This document shows, in pieces, positions 8,530-17,629 of a stretch of 44,225 nucleotides of DNA (the stretch's first letter is position 1; each line of letters begins with the position of its first letter). Made by a program: the position numbers and the translations under genes. Location of the stretch: positions 1-44,225 of the forward strand of contig JAGBZI010000021.1 of the NCBI GenBank assembly GCA_017628305.1. Reading direction: 5' to 3'. The DNA is from Tidjanibacter sp. GTDB taxonomy: Bacteria > Bacteroidota > Bacteroidia > Bacteroidales > Rikenellaceae. Below the pieces are notes generated by a model, which was given only the letters and a program-made list of their open reading frames with translations, was not told the origin of the DNA and made no database searches.

Positions 8530-9441
8530 CTAAAATCGTCCTCCGGCACCGCCGCCGCCACTGAAGCCGCCGCCGAAACCACCTCCAAAGCCGCCGCCAC
8601 GGCCGAAACCGCCGCCACCCATAATGATGGGGCCTCCGCCGCCCGAGCCGCCGTGGTGAATGTCGTCCACCTCGTTGCGCCACACTATGTGGCCACACTT
8701 GTTGCACTTGAAGGCCACCTTGTAGGTCTTCTGGAAAGAGGTCTTAGAAATCTCCACACGGTCTGCGGTGCGGGTGAGCGTTCCCTTCTTGCACTTGGGA
8801 CAGCGGCTATACATGTGGAGCAGGAGTGCAATGAGGAGAATGAAAACGATGGCCGTACCGATGAATATCGCAAGGCCAATGAGGGCGCTATCCTCCTCCT
8901 CGGCCATAAGTTCTTCAGGCACAGAGCCCTCGGTGAGAATGGCCGCTATGGCCCCCATGCCTGCCTCCAAGCCTCCGTCGAAGTCGCCCTCCTTGAAACG
9001 GGGTATCATGGTGCGCTCGATGATGCGCTTGCAGAGTGCGTCGGTGAGGGTGCCCTCGAGTCCGTAACCCGTCTCAATCTCGATGGCTCCTTGGCCCACC
9101 ACGAGAAGTACCAGCAGGCCATTGTCGCGCCCCTTCTCGCCTATGCCCCACAGCCGGAAGAGGTCGTGAAGAAACTCCCTCGGCTCGGCAAACCCAATCG
9201 ACTCCACGGCCACCACAGCCACCTCGGCTATGCGCTCCTGCTTGAGGCGAAGAAGGGTGGTGTCGATGCGTGAGGTCGCCGCGGCGGAGAGCACCCCGTC
9301 GGGATTGCTCACAAAACGGCGATAGTCCTCAAGCTGCACATTGGGCACACTCTTGGGGGTGTAATTCTTTGCTATTGCGGAGGATGTGGCAACCGCAAGG
9401 GTCGCAAATGCCACAACCATCAGGGTCAAAATACGCTTCAT
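8530..9441 (-). CDS. TPM-domain (YgcG-like) membrane protein with zinc ribbon and glycine-rich tail
   Basis: The order is: signal peptide (MKRILTLMVVAFATLAVATSSAIA), a TPM phosphatase-like domain at about 35-165 (FVSNPDGVLSAAATSRIDTT, LLVLLVVGQGAIEIETGYGLEG), and a membrane helix (LAIFIGTAIVFILLIALLLH). After that come a four-cysteine zinc ribbon (CPKCKKG ... CNKCGH) and a glycine-rich C-terminus. The frame stays open to a TTG at 9471, but that codon lies inside the -7 box. ATG 9441 is therefore chosen, giving 303 residues. It is the first gene of a TPM-lemA pair, probably envelope-associated; its activity is unproven. Confidence 0.9.
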   Translation of the reverse strand: MKRILTLMVVAFATLAVATSSAIAKNYTPKSVPNVQLEDYRRFVSNPDGVLSAAATSRIDTTLLRLKQERIAEVAVVAVESIGFAEPREFLHDLFRLWGIGEKGRDNGLLVLLVVGQGAIEIETGYGLEGTLTDALCKRIIERTMIPRFKEGDFDGGLEAGMGAIAAILTEGSVPEELMAEEEDSALIGLAIFIGTAIVFILLIALLLHMYSRCPKCKKGTLTRTADRVEISKTSFQKTYKVAFKCNKCGHIVWRNEVDDIHHGGSGGGGPIIMGGGGFGRGGGFGGGFGGGFSGGGGAGGRF

Positions 9442-9468
9442 GGTCAAAAAACTCATTGCTGTTGAAGA

Positions 9469-9476
9469 CAAATATA
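9469..9476 (-). promoter_or_regulatory. Promoter -7 box for the TPM-lemA pair
   Basis: TATATTTG on the minus strand, 27 nt before ATG 9441. It overlaps the alternative TTG start, which rules that start out. Confidence 0.65.
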
Positions 9477-9487
9477 GCGAAATTTTG

Positions 9488-9495
9488 TATATTTG
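9488..9495 (+). promoter_or_regulatory. Promoter -7 box for the MFS transporter
   Basis: TATATTTG on the plus strand, 52 nt before ATG 9548. It is divergent from the TPM box, with 11 nt between them. Confidence 0.6.
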
Positions 9496-9547
9496 CGATT
9501 GCCTTGAGCAAGAAAATTTTTGTACAAACTTATAAAACAGTCAATCT

Positions 9548-10804
9548 ATGAAACTGAAAATCCGTCTGATTATTATGAATTTCCTGCAGTTTGGTGTGTG
9601 GGGAGCCTACCTTACCTGTCTGGGCTCCTACCTCTTCAAAGCAGGTTTGGCCGAGTATATCGGCATCTTCTTCGCCATGCAGGGCATCGTGTCGCTCTTC
9701 ATGCCCGCCATTGTGGGTATCGTTGCCGACCGTTGGATTCCCGCACAGAAGGTGCTCAGCATCTGCCATGGCGTGGCAGCAGTGGCCATGGCCGCCGCAG
9801 GTATGTATGGTCTTAACGCCCAGCCCCTCGAGTTTGGCCCCCTGTTTGCCCTCTACTCGGTGAGCGTGGCCTTCTTCATGCCCACCATTGCCCTCACCAA
9901 CTCGGTGGCCTACTCGGCACTCAATGGTGCAGGGCTCGACACAGTGAAACACTTCCCCCCCATCCGTGTATTCGGCACCATCGGTTTCATTGTGGCAATG
10001 GTTCTCACCAGCATCTTTGGCTTCGAGGAGGATGCCCGCCAGCTGCTCTTCTCGGCAGCCCTCGGTGCTGTGCTCTGCCTCTATGCACTCACACTGCCCA
10101 ACTGCCCCGTGAATAAGGTGAGCGGCAAGGTGTCGCTTGTGCAGAGCCTCGGTCTCGACGCATTCAAGCTCTTCAAGGAGAGGAAGATGGCCATCTTCTT
10201 CATCTTCTCGATGTTGCTCGGCTTCTCGCTCCAGATTACCAACGGCTTCGCCAACCCCTTCATCAAATCCTTCGGCGAGATGCCCGAGTATGCAGGCACC
10301 TTCGGTGTGGAGTACACCAACATCCTCATCTCCCTCTCGCAGGCTTCGGAGGCTCTCTGCATCCTGCTGATTCCCTTCTGCTTGCGTAAGTTCGGCATCA
10401 AGAAGGTGATGCTCATCGCCATGATGGCTTGGGTTTTCCGCTTCGGCTTCTTCGGCCTTGGCAACCCCGGTGCAGGTGTGTGGATGTTCATCCTCTCGAT
10501 GATTGTCTACGGTGTGGCTTTCGACTTCTTCAATGTGAGCGGTTCGCTCTATGTTGATCAGGAGACCAAGCCCGAGATTCGCTCGAGCGCACAGGGCCTC
10601 TTCATGATGATGACCAACGGCTTTGGTGCCACCATTGGTACCCTCACCGCACAGGTGGTTAATAATGCATGCATCGGTGGTAAGAGTGGTGTGGCACTTC
10701 AGGAGGGGTGGAGCAACTTCTGGTATATCTTCGCAGCCTATGCCCTTGTGGTAGCCGTTCTGTTTGCTATTCTCTTTAAGTACAAACACGCTCCCGAGAA
10801 ATAG
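9548..10804 (+). CDS. MFS transporter, nucleoside:H+ symporter type (NupG-like)
   Basis: The 418-residue, roughly 12-helix inner-membrane protein begins MKLKIRLIIMNFLQFGVWGA, the characteristic start of the nucleoside:H+ symporter group. Other family features are GIVSLFMPAIVGIVADRW after helix 2, SVAFFMPTIALTNSVAYSAL, and FPPIRVFGTIGFIVAM. The role is probably uptake of nucleosides for salvage; xanthosine-type substrates are possible. It is a single-gene unit ending in a two-hairpin element. Confidence 0.9.
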   Translation: MKLKIRLIIMNFLQFGVWGAYLTCLGSYLFKAGLAEYIGIFFAMQGIVSLFMPAIVGIVADRWIPAQKVLSICHGVAAVAMAAAGMYGLNAQPLEFGPLFALYSVSVAFFMPTIALTNSVAYSALNGAGLDTVKHFPPIRVFGTIGFIVAMVLTSIFGFEEDARQLLFSAALGAVLCLYALTLPNCPVNKVSGKVSLVQSLGLDAFKLFKERKMAIFFIFSMLLGFSLQITNGFANPFIKSFGEMPEYAGTFGVEYTNILISLSQASEALCILLIPFCLRKFGIKKVMLIAMMAWVFRFGFFGLGNPGAGVWMFILSMIVYGVAFDFFNVSGSLYVDQETKPEIRSSAQGLFMMMTNGFGATIGTLTAQVVNNACIGGKSGVALQEGWSNFWYIFAAYALVVAVLFAILFKYKHAPEK

Positions 10805-10814
10805 CGTACCCTGT

Positions 10815-10888
10815 TGGTGAACTTTTCACCACCCTCAACGGGCAAGTTCCTCGTTTGCAAGAAGCAAACTGCGGACTTGCCCTTTTTG
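10815..10888 (+). terminator. Two-hairpin 3' element, copy A (after the MFS gene)
   Basis: A small hairpin, TGGTGA...TCACCA (10815-10831), is followed by a large one with arms 10840-10858 and 10864-10882, apex GTTTGC-N5-GCAAA, and a TTTTT tail. The architecture matches copies at 33044-33117 and, inverted, 42591-42662. It begins just after the stop codon. Confidence 0.8.
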
Positions 10889-10924
10889 TTTGGTGAGCAA
10901 TCCTTCAATGGCATAAAATTCCAA

Positions 10925-10943
10925 AGCTGACGGCTGACGGCTA
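10925..10943. repeat. Short CTGACGG-type tandem repeat
   Basis: Two and a half 7-bp units of GCTGACG lie in the convergent gap between the MFS gene and mutS2. It is a GC-richer relative of the ACTGATA units at 6905 and 28200. Confidence 0.5.
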
Positions 10944-10975
10944 AAAAAAGGCTCCGCACCTTTCGGGCGGAGCCT
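10943..10975 (-). terminator. Terminator of mutS2
   Basis: Arms 10949-10957 and 10967-10975 (AGGCTCCGC and its complement), with a run of T on the minus strand (10943-10948) directly downstream of mutS2. Confidence 0.85.
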
Positions 10976-10983
10976 CTCTGCTA

Positions 10984-13470
10984 TCACTTGAATTTCACAA
11001 CCGTTATGCCGGCGCCACCACGGTCGGGGTGGTCGTCGGTGGCTGAGGCAACCGTGGGTATGTAGCGCAGGTAGCGTCGCACCTCCTCCTTGAGGGCTCC
11101 GGTACCTTTGCCGTGGAGGATGGTCACCGTGCCGATGCCCACCATTATGGCATCGTCTATGAAGTCCTGCACAATCTCCATAGCCTCGGCGGCCCTCATG
11201 CCTCGGATGTCGATGTTGTCCTTGAAGTTGAGCTTGCGGCTCGAGATGTCCACGCTCACCACTGTGCGGGCGGTGGTGGGGCGGGTCTGTTTCTTAAACT
11301 CGTTTTGGCTGATGGCCTCCAGTCGGTCGATGGCTATGGTGGTCATAATCTGGCCAATAGCCACCGTAGCTTTCTTGCCCTTTATGGCTGTCACTTCGCC
11401 CACACCCTCTTGGCCCACGATACGCACCTTGGCACCCACCACAATGGGGAGTACCACAGGTTCGGGGGTGGGGGTGGTCACCTCGTTGCCCTCGCCACGC
11501 TGTGCGCGACGCTCGGCGCGTTTCTGTCGGCGGCGTTCGATTTTCTCCATCTCGCGTGCCACCTTTTCGCTCTCGGCGGAGAGGTAATCTACATTGCTCT
11601 CCACCCTTTCGCGCATCGACTCCAATTCGCGTCGCGCCATGCGAGTGGTCTCCTTCTCGGCCTGCGACTCGCGGATGACCCTTACGGTGTTCTCGATGGT
11701 GCGGTTTGTCTGGTCGAGAATCTCCTTGGCATCCTCCTTGGCTTGTCGGATGATGGCTGTGCGCTCCTCCTTGAGTTTCGAGAGTCGGTCGGCATACTCC
11801 TTCTCCATCTCCTCCACACGCTTGTCGGCTATGCGTATGCGTTCGCGTTTTTGCTCCCAATAGTTGCGGTTGCGAGCCACCTCGCGCAGCTGTCGCTCGA
11901 GGCTCATGATGTCGGAGCCCACCTTTTCGGAGGCGCTGTGGATGATGGATTCGGGCAGGCCTATCTTGCGGGCAATCTCAATGGCAAACGAGCTGCCCGG
12001 CTCACCCATCTCCAGTCGGAATAGGGGGCGTATGTTCTGCACATCGAAGAGCATGGCTCCGTTGGCCACACCTCGGTGTCCCGATGCGAAATACTTGATG
12101 TTGGTGTAGTGGGTGGTGACGATGCCGTAGGTGCCCGACTCCACGAAACGCTCCAGCATAGCCTCGGCTATGGCTCCGCCAATGGTGGGCTCGGTGCCGC
12201 CGCCAAACTCGTCGATGAGGATGAGGGTGTGTCCGTTGGCACCGGCGAGCATCTCCTTCATGTTGGTCAGGTGCGACGAGTAGGTACTCAGGTCGTTGTC
12301 GATACTCTGCTGGTCGCCGATGTCGATGAATATGCGCTCGAAGATGGGGAGCTCGCTCACAGCCGATGCGGGGATTGCTACACCACACTGGAACATGTAT
12401 TGCAACAGACCCACAGTCTTGAGGCACACCGACTTGCCGCCCGCGTTGGGGCCCGATATGACAAGTATCCTGCGGCCGCCGTCGAGCACCAAATCGAGGG
12501 GTACGACCTCCTTGTGCTCCTTCGCGTGGCTCTGTTGCAGCAGCGGGTGGCGTGCATCCACAAGTCGCACCATACCATCCTCGGAGAGGATAGCTCGATA
12601 GGCGCCATTGTCGAGTGCCCAGCGGGCTTTGGCACGCAGGAAATCAAAGAGGGTCAAGTATTTGCGGCTCTCGGCCATCTCGGGTGCGAGAGGGCGGATG
12701 TCGTCGCTTAGCAGCGAAAGAATGCGGATGACCTCCCTGCGCTCGGCATACTCGAGCTCGCGCAGCTGGTTGTTGATTTCTACCACCTCGAGTGGCTCGA
12801 TGTAGACAGTCTTACCCGTGGCCGACTCGTCATGCACAAAACCCTTCAGCTTGCGCTTGTTGGCCGCCGACACGGGGATTACCGTGCGTCCATCCCTCAC
12901 AGAGAGGGCTGCGTCGGCCTCCACAACTCCACTGCGAATGGCCTCGGCGAGCACCGCCTGCAACCTCTTGGCCGCCTGTCCCTCGTGGGAACGAATGGCG
13001 CGACGAATGTCGTAGAGCTCGGCGGAGGCGTTGTCTTTCACCTCGCCGTGGCGGTCGATGATGGTGTCGATGTGGCTCACGACCTCGGGGAAATGTCCCA
13101 CCCTCTCGGAGAGAGTGGCCATCAGCGGATAGCGCTCGCGCGAGGCGAGGAAGAGGCGTGTTGCCTCGGCCACCCCCTTCAGTCCGCCACGCAGAGTGAG
13201 GAGCTCCTCGGCCTCGAGGAATGTGCCCTCCACACAGAGCTTGGCCACCACCGAGCCGAACTCGGTGAGCTCCCCCTTGGGGAAGTACTGCTCCATCATC
13301 AGAGCCACTCGCACCTCCTCGGCCACAGCCTGTCGCCACTCCACCTCGCGGGGGTCGGTGGCAAACTCCATGTCGGCCACCAGCTCGCGGCCTCCGACCG
13401 TGGAGCACAGCTCTGCAATCTGCCGTCTTATGCGGTCAAATCCAAGTTTTATTTCAAGTTTTTTGTGCAT
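10984..13470 (-). CDS. mutS2: MutS2 endonuclease / ribosome-rescue ATPase
   Basis: The 828 residues match MutS2 length. An N-terminal helical core is followed by the MutS-type ATPase: Walker A SGPNAGGKSVCLKTVGL near residue 340, Walker B LILIDEFGGGTEPTIGG, and TTHYTNIKYFA. A long charged coiled coil follows at about 510-640, then a KOW-like segment. A C-terminal Smr nuclease domain contains NIDIRGMRAAEAM and TILHGKGTGALKEEVRRYL. Family members suppress recombination and, in some bacteria, split collided ribosomes. It starts 33 bp after the lptD stop on the same strand, so the two are probably one operon. Confidence 0.97.
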   Translation of the reverse strand: MHKKLEIKLGFDRIRRQIAELCSTVGGRELVADMEFATDPREVEWRQAVAEEVRVALMMEQYFPKGELTEFGSVVAKLCVEGTFLEAEELLTLRGGLKGVAEATRLFLASRERYPLMATLSERVGHFPEVVSHIDTIIDRHGEVKDNASAELYDIRRAIRSHEGQAAKRLQAVLAEAIRSGVVEADAALSVRDGRTVIPVSAANKRKLKGFVHDESATGKTVYIEPLEVVEINNQLRELEYAERREVIRILSLLSDDIRPLAPEMAESRKYLTLFDFLRAKARWALDNGAYRAILSEDGMVRLVDARHPLLQQSHAKEHKEVVPLDLVLDGGRRILVISGPNAGGKSVCLKTVGLLQYMFQCGVAIPASAVSELPIFERIFIDIGDQQSIDNDLSTYSSHLTNMKEMLAGANGHTLILIDEFGGGTEPTIGGAIAEAMLERFVESGTYGIVTTHYTNIKYFASGHRGVANGAMLFDVQNIRPLFRLEMGEPGSSFAIEIARKIGLPESIIHSASEKVGSDIMSLERQLREVARNRNYWEQKRERIRIADKRVEEMEKEYADRLSKLKEERTAIIRQAKEDAKEILDQTNRTIENTVRVIRESQAEKETTRMARRELESMRERVESNVDYLSAESEKVAREMEKIERRRQKRAERRAQRGEGNEVTTPTPEPVVLPIVVGAKVRIVGQEGVGEVTAIKGKKATVAIGQIMTTIAIDRLEAISQNEFKKQTRPTTARTVVSVDISSRKLNFKDNIDIRGMRAAEAMEIVQDFIDDAIMVGIGTVTILHGKGTGALKEEVRRYLRYIPTVASATDDHPDRGGAGITVVKFK

Positions 13471-13503
13471 TGCGTTGTTACGGATAGGGTAATGTCGGCC
13501 CTT

Positions 13504-16236
13504 TTATTCGTACATGTTGTCGTAGTGCGAGGAGTGCTTCTCGTACTTGAGGTCCTGAAGTAGCGACGACTTCACATTTATTCTAAAGCTCCAGCTCTTG
13601 CGGTAGCCGAAGGGGACACAGCTGAAGTTCATCTGCCAACAGTGGAGGTCCCTCACGAGGGTCAAGGCTCCCGGTGTGAGGCTCCGCCCCTCGAAGTCGT
13701 AACCACCCGAGTAGTTCACAGCCCACTTCTTATCCTTGTCGAGCGTCAGCGATGCTTGGAACGAGAGGGTGTTGGTAATCTTCTTGGTTCGTCCGTTGTC
13801 GTTGTAGTTAATCGAGTAGTTGAACGAGAAGTTCCACGGCATCGAAAAGTCGTAGTATTGCGAGGTCATGAGCTGTCGCCTGAGGGCCGGGTCGAGCGGG
13901 TCGTTGGGGTCGTAAAAATAGGGGTTGGCGTACTCGGGGTACTGCTTCGAGAGGTCGTTGATGACACCCTCGGTGTAGAGGTCCGAGGAGCGGAAGGTGT
14001 AGCCACACGACCAGCCGGTCGATACAATACGGCCGGGTATGCCGCGCTTGATGAGCAACTTGTTGAGGCGCTGACCCGTTGTGCGGTCCACCTCGTAGAG
14101 GTCCAAATTCATCGAGAGGTTGATGCCGAAGTTGGGGATGGCACTCGAGCGCAACCTCACGCTCACGGGCGAGCCCAGCTTCATGGAGTCTTTCAGGAAG
14201 TCGTAGGAGAGGCCAAAGGCAAACTCGTCGATAATCTTCAGCTTTTTCATGCCCGTGGTGTCGGTGTCGCTGGCCACCTTGGCCTCGAGTGTCTGGCTGA
14301 TGTTGAGGTTCAGCGTGGCACTCGGGCTGCTGCCGGGCACACCGTGGATGGCGCCCGAGTAGGGCGACACGCGTTGGGTGCGGGTGCCCTCGGCGTTAGC
14401 CTGCACCTCCTTCCAGTAGCCAAACTTCGCCTTGCCGAAATCGGGGGTGTAGGTGGCCGAGGCCGAGAGGTTGATGGTGTGGCGCACAGCTTTCAAGAAG
14501 CTCTTGGGGTTCTTGAACTGGTACATACCATAGAGGGTGGTGTTGGCCGAAATCGAAGCACTGTAGTCGTAGACACGGTAGAAGCCACGGGTGGTGTCGG
14601 CCACAATGGCGTTTTGCTCGGGGCTCCACTCGTGGTTGAGGCGTTTGAAATACCACCTCTCCTTGTAGTTAAACGAGGGGGAGATGTTGAGGAAGCCGCC
14701 CACATTGAAGGCCGCACTCACGGGCAGTGTGTGGAGCACACCGTTGTCCATGTTGCGGAAGGTCTCGGCCTTGAAGAGGTTGTCGAAGTCGGTGCTCACC
14801 TTGTTCTGCAACTTGGCCGTGTAGGTCATCTGAATCTTCTCATACCACCTCTCCTTGCCCACAGCCACCTTGCGTTTGAAGGGGTTGAAGCGGCTCACAT
14901 TGAAGTCGGCATTGGGTAAACCTAGCGCGATTTTACCATTGCGGTCTTGGCTGAGGTTGGCAGCAATCGAGAGTCGCATGGGGCGGCCGCTCCACGAGTG
15001 GGAGTAGCTAATCGACGAGTTGGTCGAGGGCGACACATAGTCGGTGAGGTTCTGCGAGGCGTTCTTGTTAAATCCGGGCGACGAGAAGTTCACCGAGGCC
15101 GAGAAGGTGGAGTTGGGGTTGAACTTGGGGTCCTGTGAGTGGGTCCACGCAATCTTGAAGTCGGGGCTGTTCTGGTAGTCGGCCGCACCCTTTTCGCCCG
15201 TCACAACCTGTGCGTAGGTGAGGTTCACATTGCCGTTATACTTGTAGCGCACACGGTAGCTCGAGGAGAGCTTGGCATCCCACGAACCGAGGGTGTAGAT
15301 ACTACCCGTAAGTTTGAGGTCCACATAGTCGTTGATGTGGAAGTAGTAACCACCGTCCCTCAGGTAGAAACCTCGGTTGTTCTCCTCGCCATAGCTGGGC
15401 ATCACAATGCCCGATTGGCGCTCCATGTTCATGGGGAAGAATACCTCGGGGATGAAAAGTGGCAGGGGTACATCGGCAATCACAAGGTAGAGGGGGCCCG
15501 ACACAATCTTTTTGCCGGGGATAAACTTCGCCTTGGTCATCTGGATGTAGAAGTGGGGGTGGTCAGTGTGTTCGCAGGTGGTGTAGACACCTCCCTTGAT
15601 GTTGAACGACTTATCCTCCATCATCTTCACCTCGCGACCCGTGAGGAAGCCCTCGCCATCCTTGGTCACTACGCCATAAATCTTGGCCCTCTTGGTGTCG
15701 ATGTTGTAGGTTACGGTGTCCATGGTGTAGGTGGAGCCTGCCTCGGTGAACTCGGGGCGGGTGTGGCCATAGGCCGAGGTGTCGGCCTTGCCATAGGCCA
15801 AAATCTCCTTGGAGTCCATCGACACCCTCATGTAGTCGGCCTTGATGTTCATGTTGCCGTAGGTCACATCGCCTTGCTCGTAGATGTGGACCATCTTACC
15901 CCTTACATCGTAGTAGAGCGAGTCCTTGTTTTTGCCGTTGATAATCTCGTCGAGGAAGTTGCGCTGCTTGCGTCGGCCGGCCGTGTCGGCGGGGAGCACA
16001 AGGAGCGAGTCGATACTCCTCTGGCCCGAGCTGTGGAGCAACGAGTCGCGTCGCTGTTGGGCGCGTGCGCTGGTGAGCGAGTCGATGGGGAGGGCTCCTC
16101 GTTGGAGTTGCCCGCTCGGCTGTTGAACACTATCCATCCGCGGGGTCAACAATTTTGTCCCGTCGGCAATATTTTGTGCCCCCAGCGTAGCTGACATGAG
16201 CAACGCTGCAAGCGAAAAAATCAGATATTTTATCAC
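13504..16236 (-). CDS. lptD: LptD-like LPS assembly protein (OstA family)
   Basis: LptD is the outer-membrane barrel that places lipopolysaccharide in the outer leaflet. The start is taken at GTG 16236, giving 910 residues with a signal peptide ending LLMSATLGAQ; TTG 16248 is an alternative. An OstA/LptA-like jellyroll region spans roughly 110-260 (MVHIYEQGDVTYGNMNIKAD, TREVKMMEDKSFNIKGGVY). It is followed by the Bacteroidetes landmark CEHTDHPHFYIQMTKAKFIP, with PLYLVIADVPLPLFIPEVFF, and a long barrel to the C-terminus. It is divergent from the amidase gene and upstream of mutS2. Confidence 0.9.
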   Translation of the reverse strand: MIKYLIFSLAALLMSATLGAQNIADGTKLLTPRMDSVQQPSGQLQRGALPIDSLTSARAQQRRDSLLHSSGQRSIDSLLVLPADTAGRRKQRNFLDEIINGKNKDSLYYDVRGKMVHIYEQGDVTYGNMNIKADYMRVSMDSKEILAYGKADTSAYGHTRPEFTEAGSTYTMDTVTYNIDTKRAKIYGVVTKDGEGFLTGREVKMMEDKSFNIKGGVYTTCEHTDHPHFYIQMTKAKFIPGKKIVSGPLYLVIADVPLPLFIPEVFFPMNMERQSGIVMPSYGEENNRGFYLRDGGYYFHINDYVDLKLTGSIYTLGSWDAKLSSSYRVRYKYNGNVNLTYAQVVTGEKGAADYQNSPDFKIAWTHSQDPKFNPNSTFSASVNFSSPGFNKNASQNLTDYVSPSTNSSISYSHSWSGRPMRLSIAANLSQDRNGKIALGLPNADFNVSRFNPFKRKVAVGKERWYEKIQMTYTAKLQNKVSTDFDNLFKAETFRNMDNGVLHTLPVSAAFNVGGFLNISPSFNYKERWYFKRLNHEWSPEQNAIVADTTRGFYRVYDYSASISANTTLYGMYQFKNPKSFLKAVRHTINLSASATYTPDFGKAKFGYWKEVQANAEGTRTQRVSPYSGAIHGVPGSSPSATLNLNISQTLEAKVASDTDTTGMKKLKIIDEFAFGLSYDFLKDSMKLGSPVSVRLRSSAIPNFGINLSMNLDLYEVDRTTGQRLNKLLIKRGIPGRIVSTGWSCGYTFRSSDLYTEGVINDLSKQYPEYANPYFYDPNDPLDPALRRQLMTSQYYDFSMPWNFSFNYSINYNDNGRTKKITNTLSFQASLTLDKDKKWAVNYSGGYDFEGRSLTPGALTLVRDLHCWQMNFSCVPFGYRKSWSFRINVKSSLLQDLKYEKHSSHYDNMYE

Positions 16237-16266
16237 TTTGTGTACCAAAATCTCACAAAAAATTGT

Positions 16267-16274
16267 TACCTTTG
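16267..16274 (+). promoter_or_regulatory. Promoter -7 box for the amidase gene
   Basis: TACCTTTG, 84 nt before ATG 16359. Its 3' half lies inside the left arm of the dyad at 16271-16291. Confidence 0.6.
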
Positions 16275-16291
16275 CCGACAGAGTCGGCAAA
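16271..16291. repeat. Perfect inverted repeat in the lptD/amidase divergent region
   Basis: TTTGCCGAC, 3 nt, GTCGGCAAA: 9-bp arms, 16271-16279 and 16283-16291. It overlaps the amidase -7 box and the presumed transcription start, so it could be an operator or a hairpin at the mRNA 5' end. Confidence 0.75.
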
Positions 16292-16358
16292 AAATCCTAA
16301 TTGAATGATTTTCAGCCGCATTGCAGCCTCGAACCAACCTACAAAAATAACAAAAAAA

Positions 16359-17570
16359 ATGAAACTTGCGTCACTCTTGACCCTCATACTAACGATTTCT
16401 CTCACCCACTCCGTATGCGCGCAGGGGAAAATCGGCGCCGCCGAGCGCCGACTCTCCACCCTTGTTATCGATGCCGGTCACGGTGGTAAGGACCCCGGAT
16501 GTACTTGGGGCAACCACACGGAGAAGGAGCTCAACCTGAAGATTGCGCTCCTGTTTGGCAGCATGGTGGAGGAGGCTTATCCCGATGTGAAGGTTGTCTA
16601 CACACGCAGCGACGACCGTTTCATTGAGCTCCACACCCGTGGCGACATAGCCAACCGTGCGGATGCCGACCTCTTCATCTCCATCCACACCGACGCTGTG
16701 GGCAACAACGAGGCTCACGGCAGCTCCACCTACATCATGGGTAACGACAAGTCGGAGAAGAATCTTGCTGTGGCCCAGAGGGAGAACTCGGTAATCGTGA
16801 TGGAGGGCGACTACGAGGCCAAATATGAGGGTTACGACCCCAATAGCGCCGAGAGTTTCATCATCTTCTCGCTGATGCAGTATGCCCACGCCGAGCAGAG
16901 CATGGTCTTTGCGGAGATGGTGCAGAAACACTATGCCAAGCGCACCCCCATCACCGACCGTGGTGCTCGCCAAGGCCCCTACCTTGTGCTGTGGCGTACG
17001 GCCATGCCCTCGGTGCTCACCGAGATGGGCTTCATGACCAATAAGAGCGACCGCGACTATCTCCACAGCGAGGTGGGACAGAGGCAGGTGGCAGGGGCTC
17101 TGTTCGACGCATTCAGCGAGTATAGAACGCGTTGTAATGCCCGCGCCGACGAGTCGGCCAAACAGGCTGTGGCTGCCACAACAACCACCGAGGTTGCGAC
17201 CACCACAACTGCTGCTGTGACCACCACAACTGCTGCTGCAACCACCGCTACAACTACCCCTGCGGCCAAGCCCGCAGCAAAGGATGCCAAGCCCGCAGCA
17301 AAGGAGGCCAAGCCCGCATCAAAGCCTGCCAACAAGGCCGAGTACTTTGTGCAGATTTGCACCCTCTCCTCCAAGAGCAACCCCTCCGACCGCAAGTTTG
17401 GCAAGTATGCAGGCCGCATAGTGCAGCGACAGACCTCCACAGGTAAGTGGCGCTGTCTGGTGCCCGCTGCCACCCTCGAGGAGGCTCGTTCGCTCCAGAA
17501 GGATGCCGAGAATTATTTTGCCGGAGCCTTTGTGGTGGAGATTAAGGGCGACGATGTTGTTCGCAAGTAG
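16359..17570 (+). CDS. N-acetylmuramoyl-L-alanine amidase (Amidase_3) with SPOR-like C-terminus
   Basis: Cleaves the amide bond between N-acetylmuramic acid and the stem peptide during cell division. The start is ATG 16359, just before a clean signal peptide (MKLASLLTLILTISLTHSVCAQ); the upstream frame has no signal. It gives 403 residues. Zinc ligands and catalytic Glu are seen in VIDAGHGGKDPGC, HTEKELNLKIA, LFISIHTDA and SVLTEMGFMTNKSD. A Thr-rich then Ala-Pro-Lys linker (about 270-325) is built from 21-bp tandem repeats. The last 75 residues, YFVQICTLSSKSNPSDRKF onward, look like a SPOR peptidoglycan-binding domain. The M3 peptidase follows after 59 bp. Confidence 0.93.
   Translation: MKLASLLTLILTISLTHSVCAQGKIGAAERRLSTLVIDAGHGGKDPGCTWGNHTEKELNLKIALLFGSMVEEAYPDVKVVYTRSDDRFIELHTRGDIANRADADLFISIHTDAVGNNEAHGSSTYIMGNDKSEKNLAVAQRENSVIVMEGDYEAKYEGYDPNSAESFIIFSLMQYAHAEQSMVFAEMVQKHYAKRTPITDRGARQGPYLVLWRTAMPSVLTEMGFMTNKSDRDYLHSEVGQRQVAGALFDAFSEYRTRCNARADESAKQAVAATTTTEVATTTTAAVTTTTAAATTATTTPAAKPAAKDAKPAAKEAKPASKPANKAEYFVQICTLSSKSNPSDRKFGKYAGRIVQRQTSTGKWRCLVPAATLEEARSLQKDAENYFAGAFVVEIKGDDVVRK
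17198..17327 (+). repeat. 21-bp tandem repeats in the amidase linker
   Basis: Two nearly identical 21-bp units (17198-17218, 17219-17239) encode the Thr-rich part. Three more of a different sequence (17265-17285, 17286-17306, 17307-17327) encode AKPAAKD, AKPAAKE and AKPASKP. All are in frame, so copy-number change would only alter linker length. Confidence 0.85.
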
Positions 17571-17629
17571 CGAGCAGAGGGACTACAACCAACGAAAACA
17601 ACAACACAAACACAAAATAAAGAGAAAGA

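Noticed and set aside
9442..9471. Upstream TTG start for the TPM-domain gene
   Set aside because: The TTG lies within the TATATTTG promoter box, and the signal peptide begins at ATG 9441.
10738..10959. 73-codon minus-strand frame after mutS2
   Set aside because: It overlaps the MFS gene end, the two-hairpin element and the mutS2 terminator, and shows no protein features.
16271..16291. The dyad as a terminator of an upstream gene
   Set aside because: No gene points into it from either side; both flanking genes are divergent, so an operator or 5' hairpin is the better reading.
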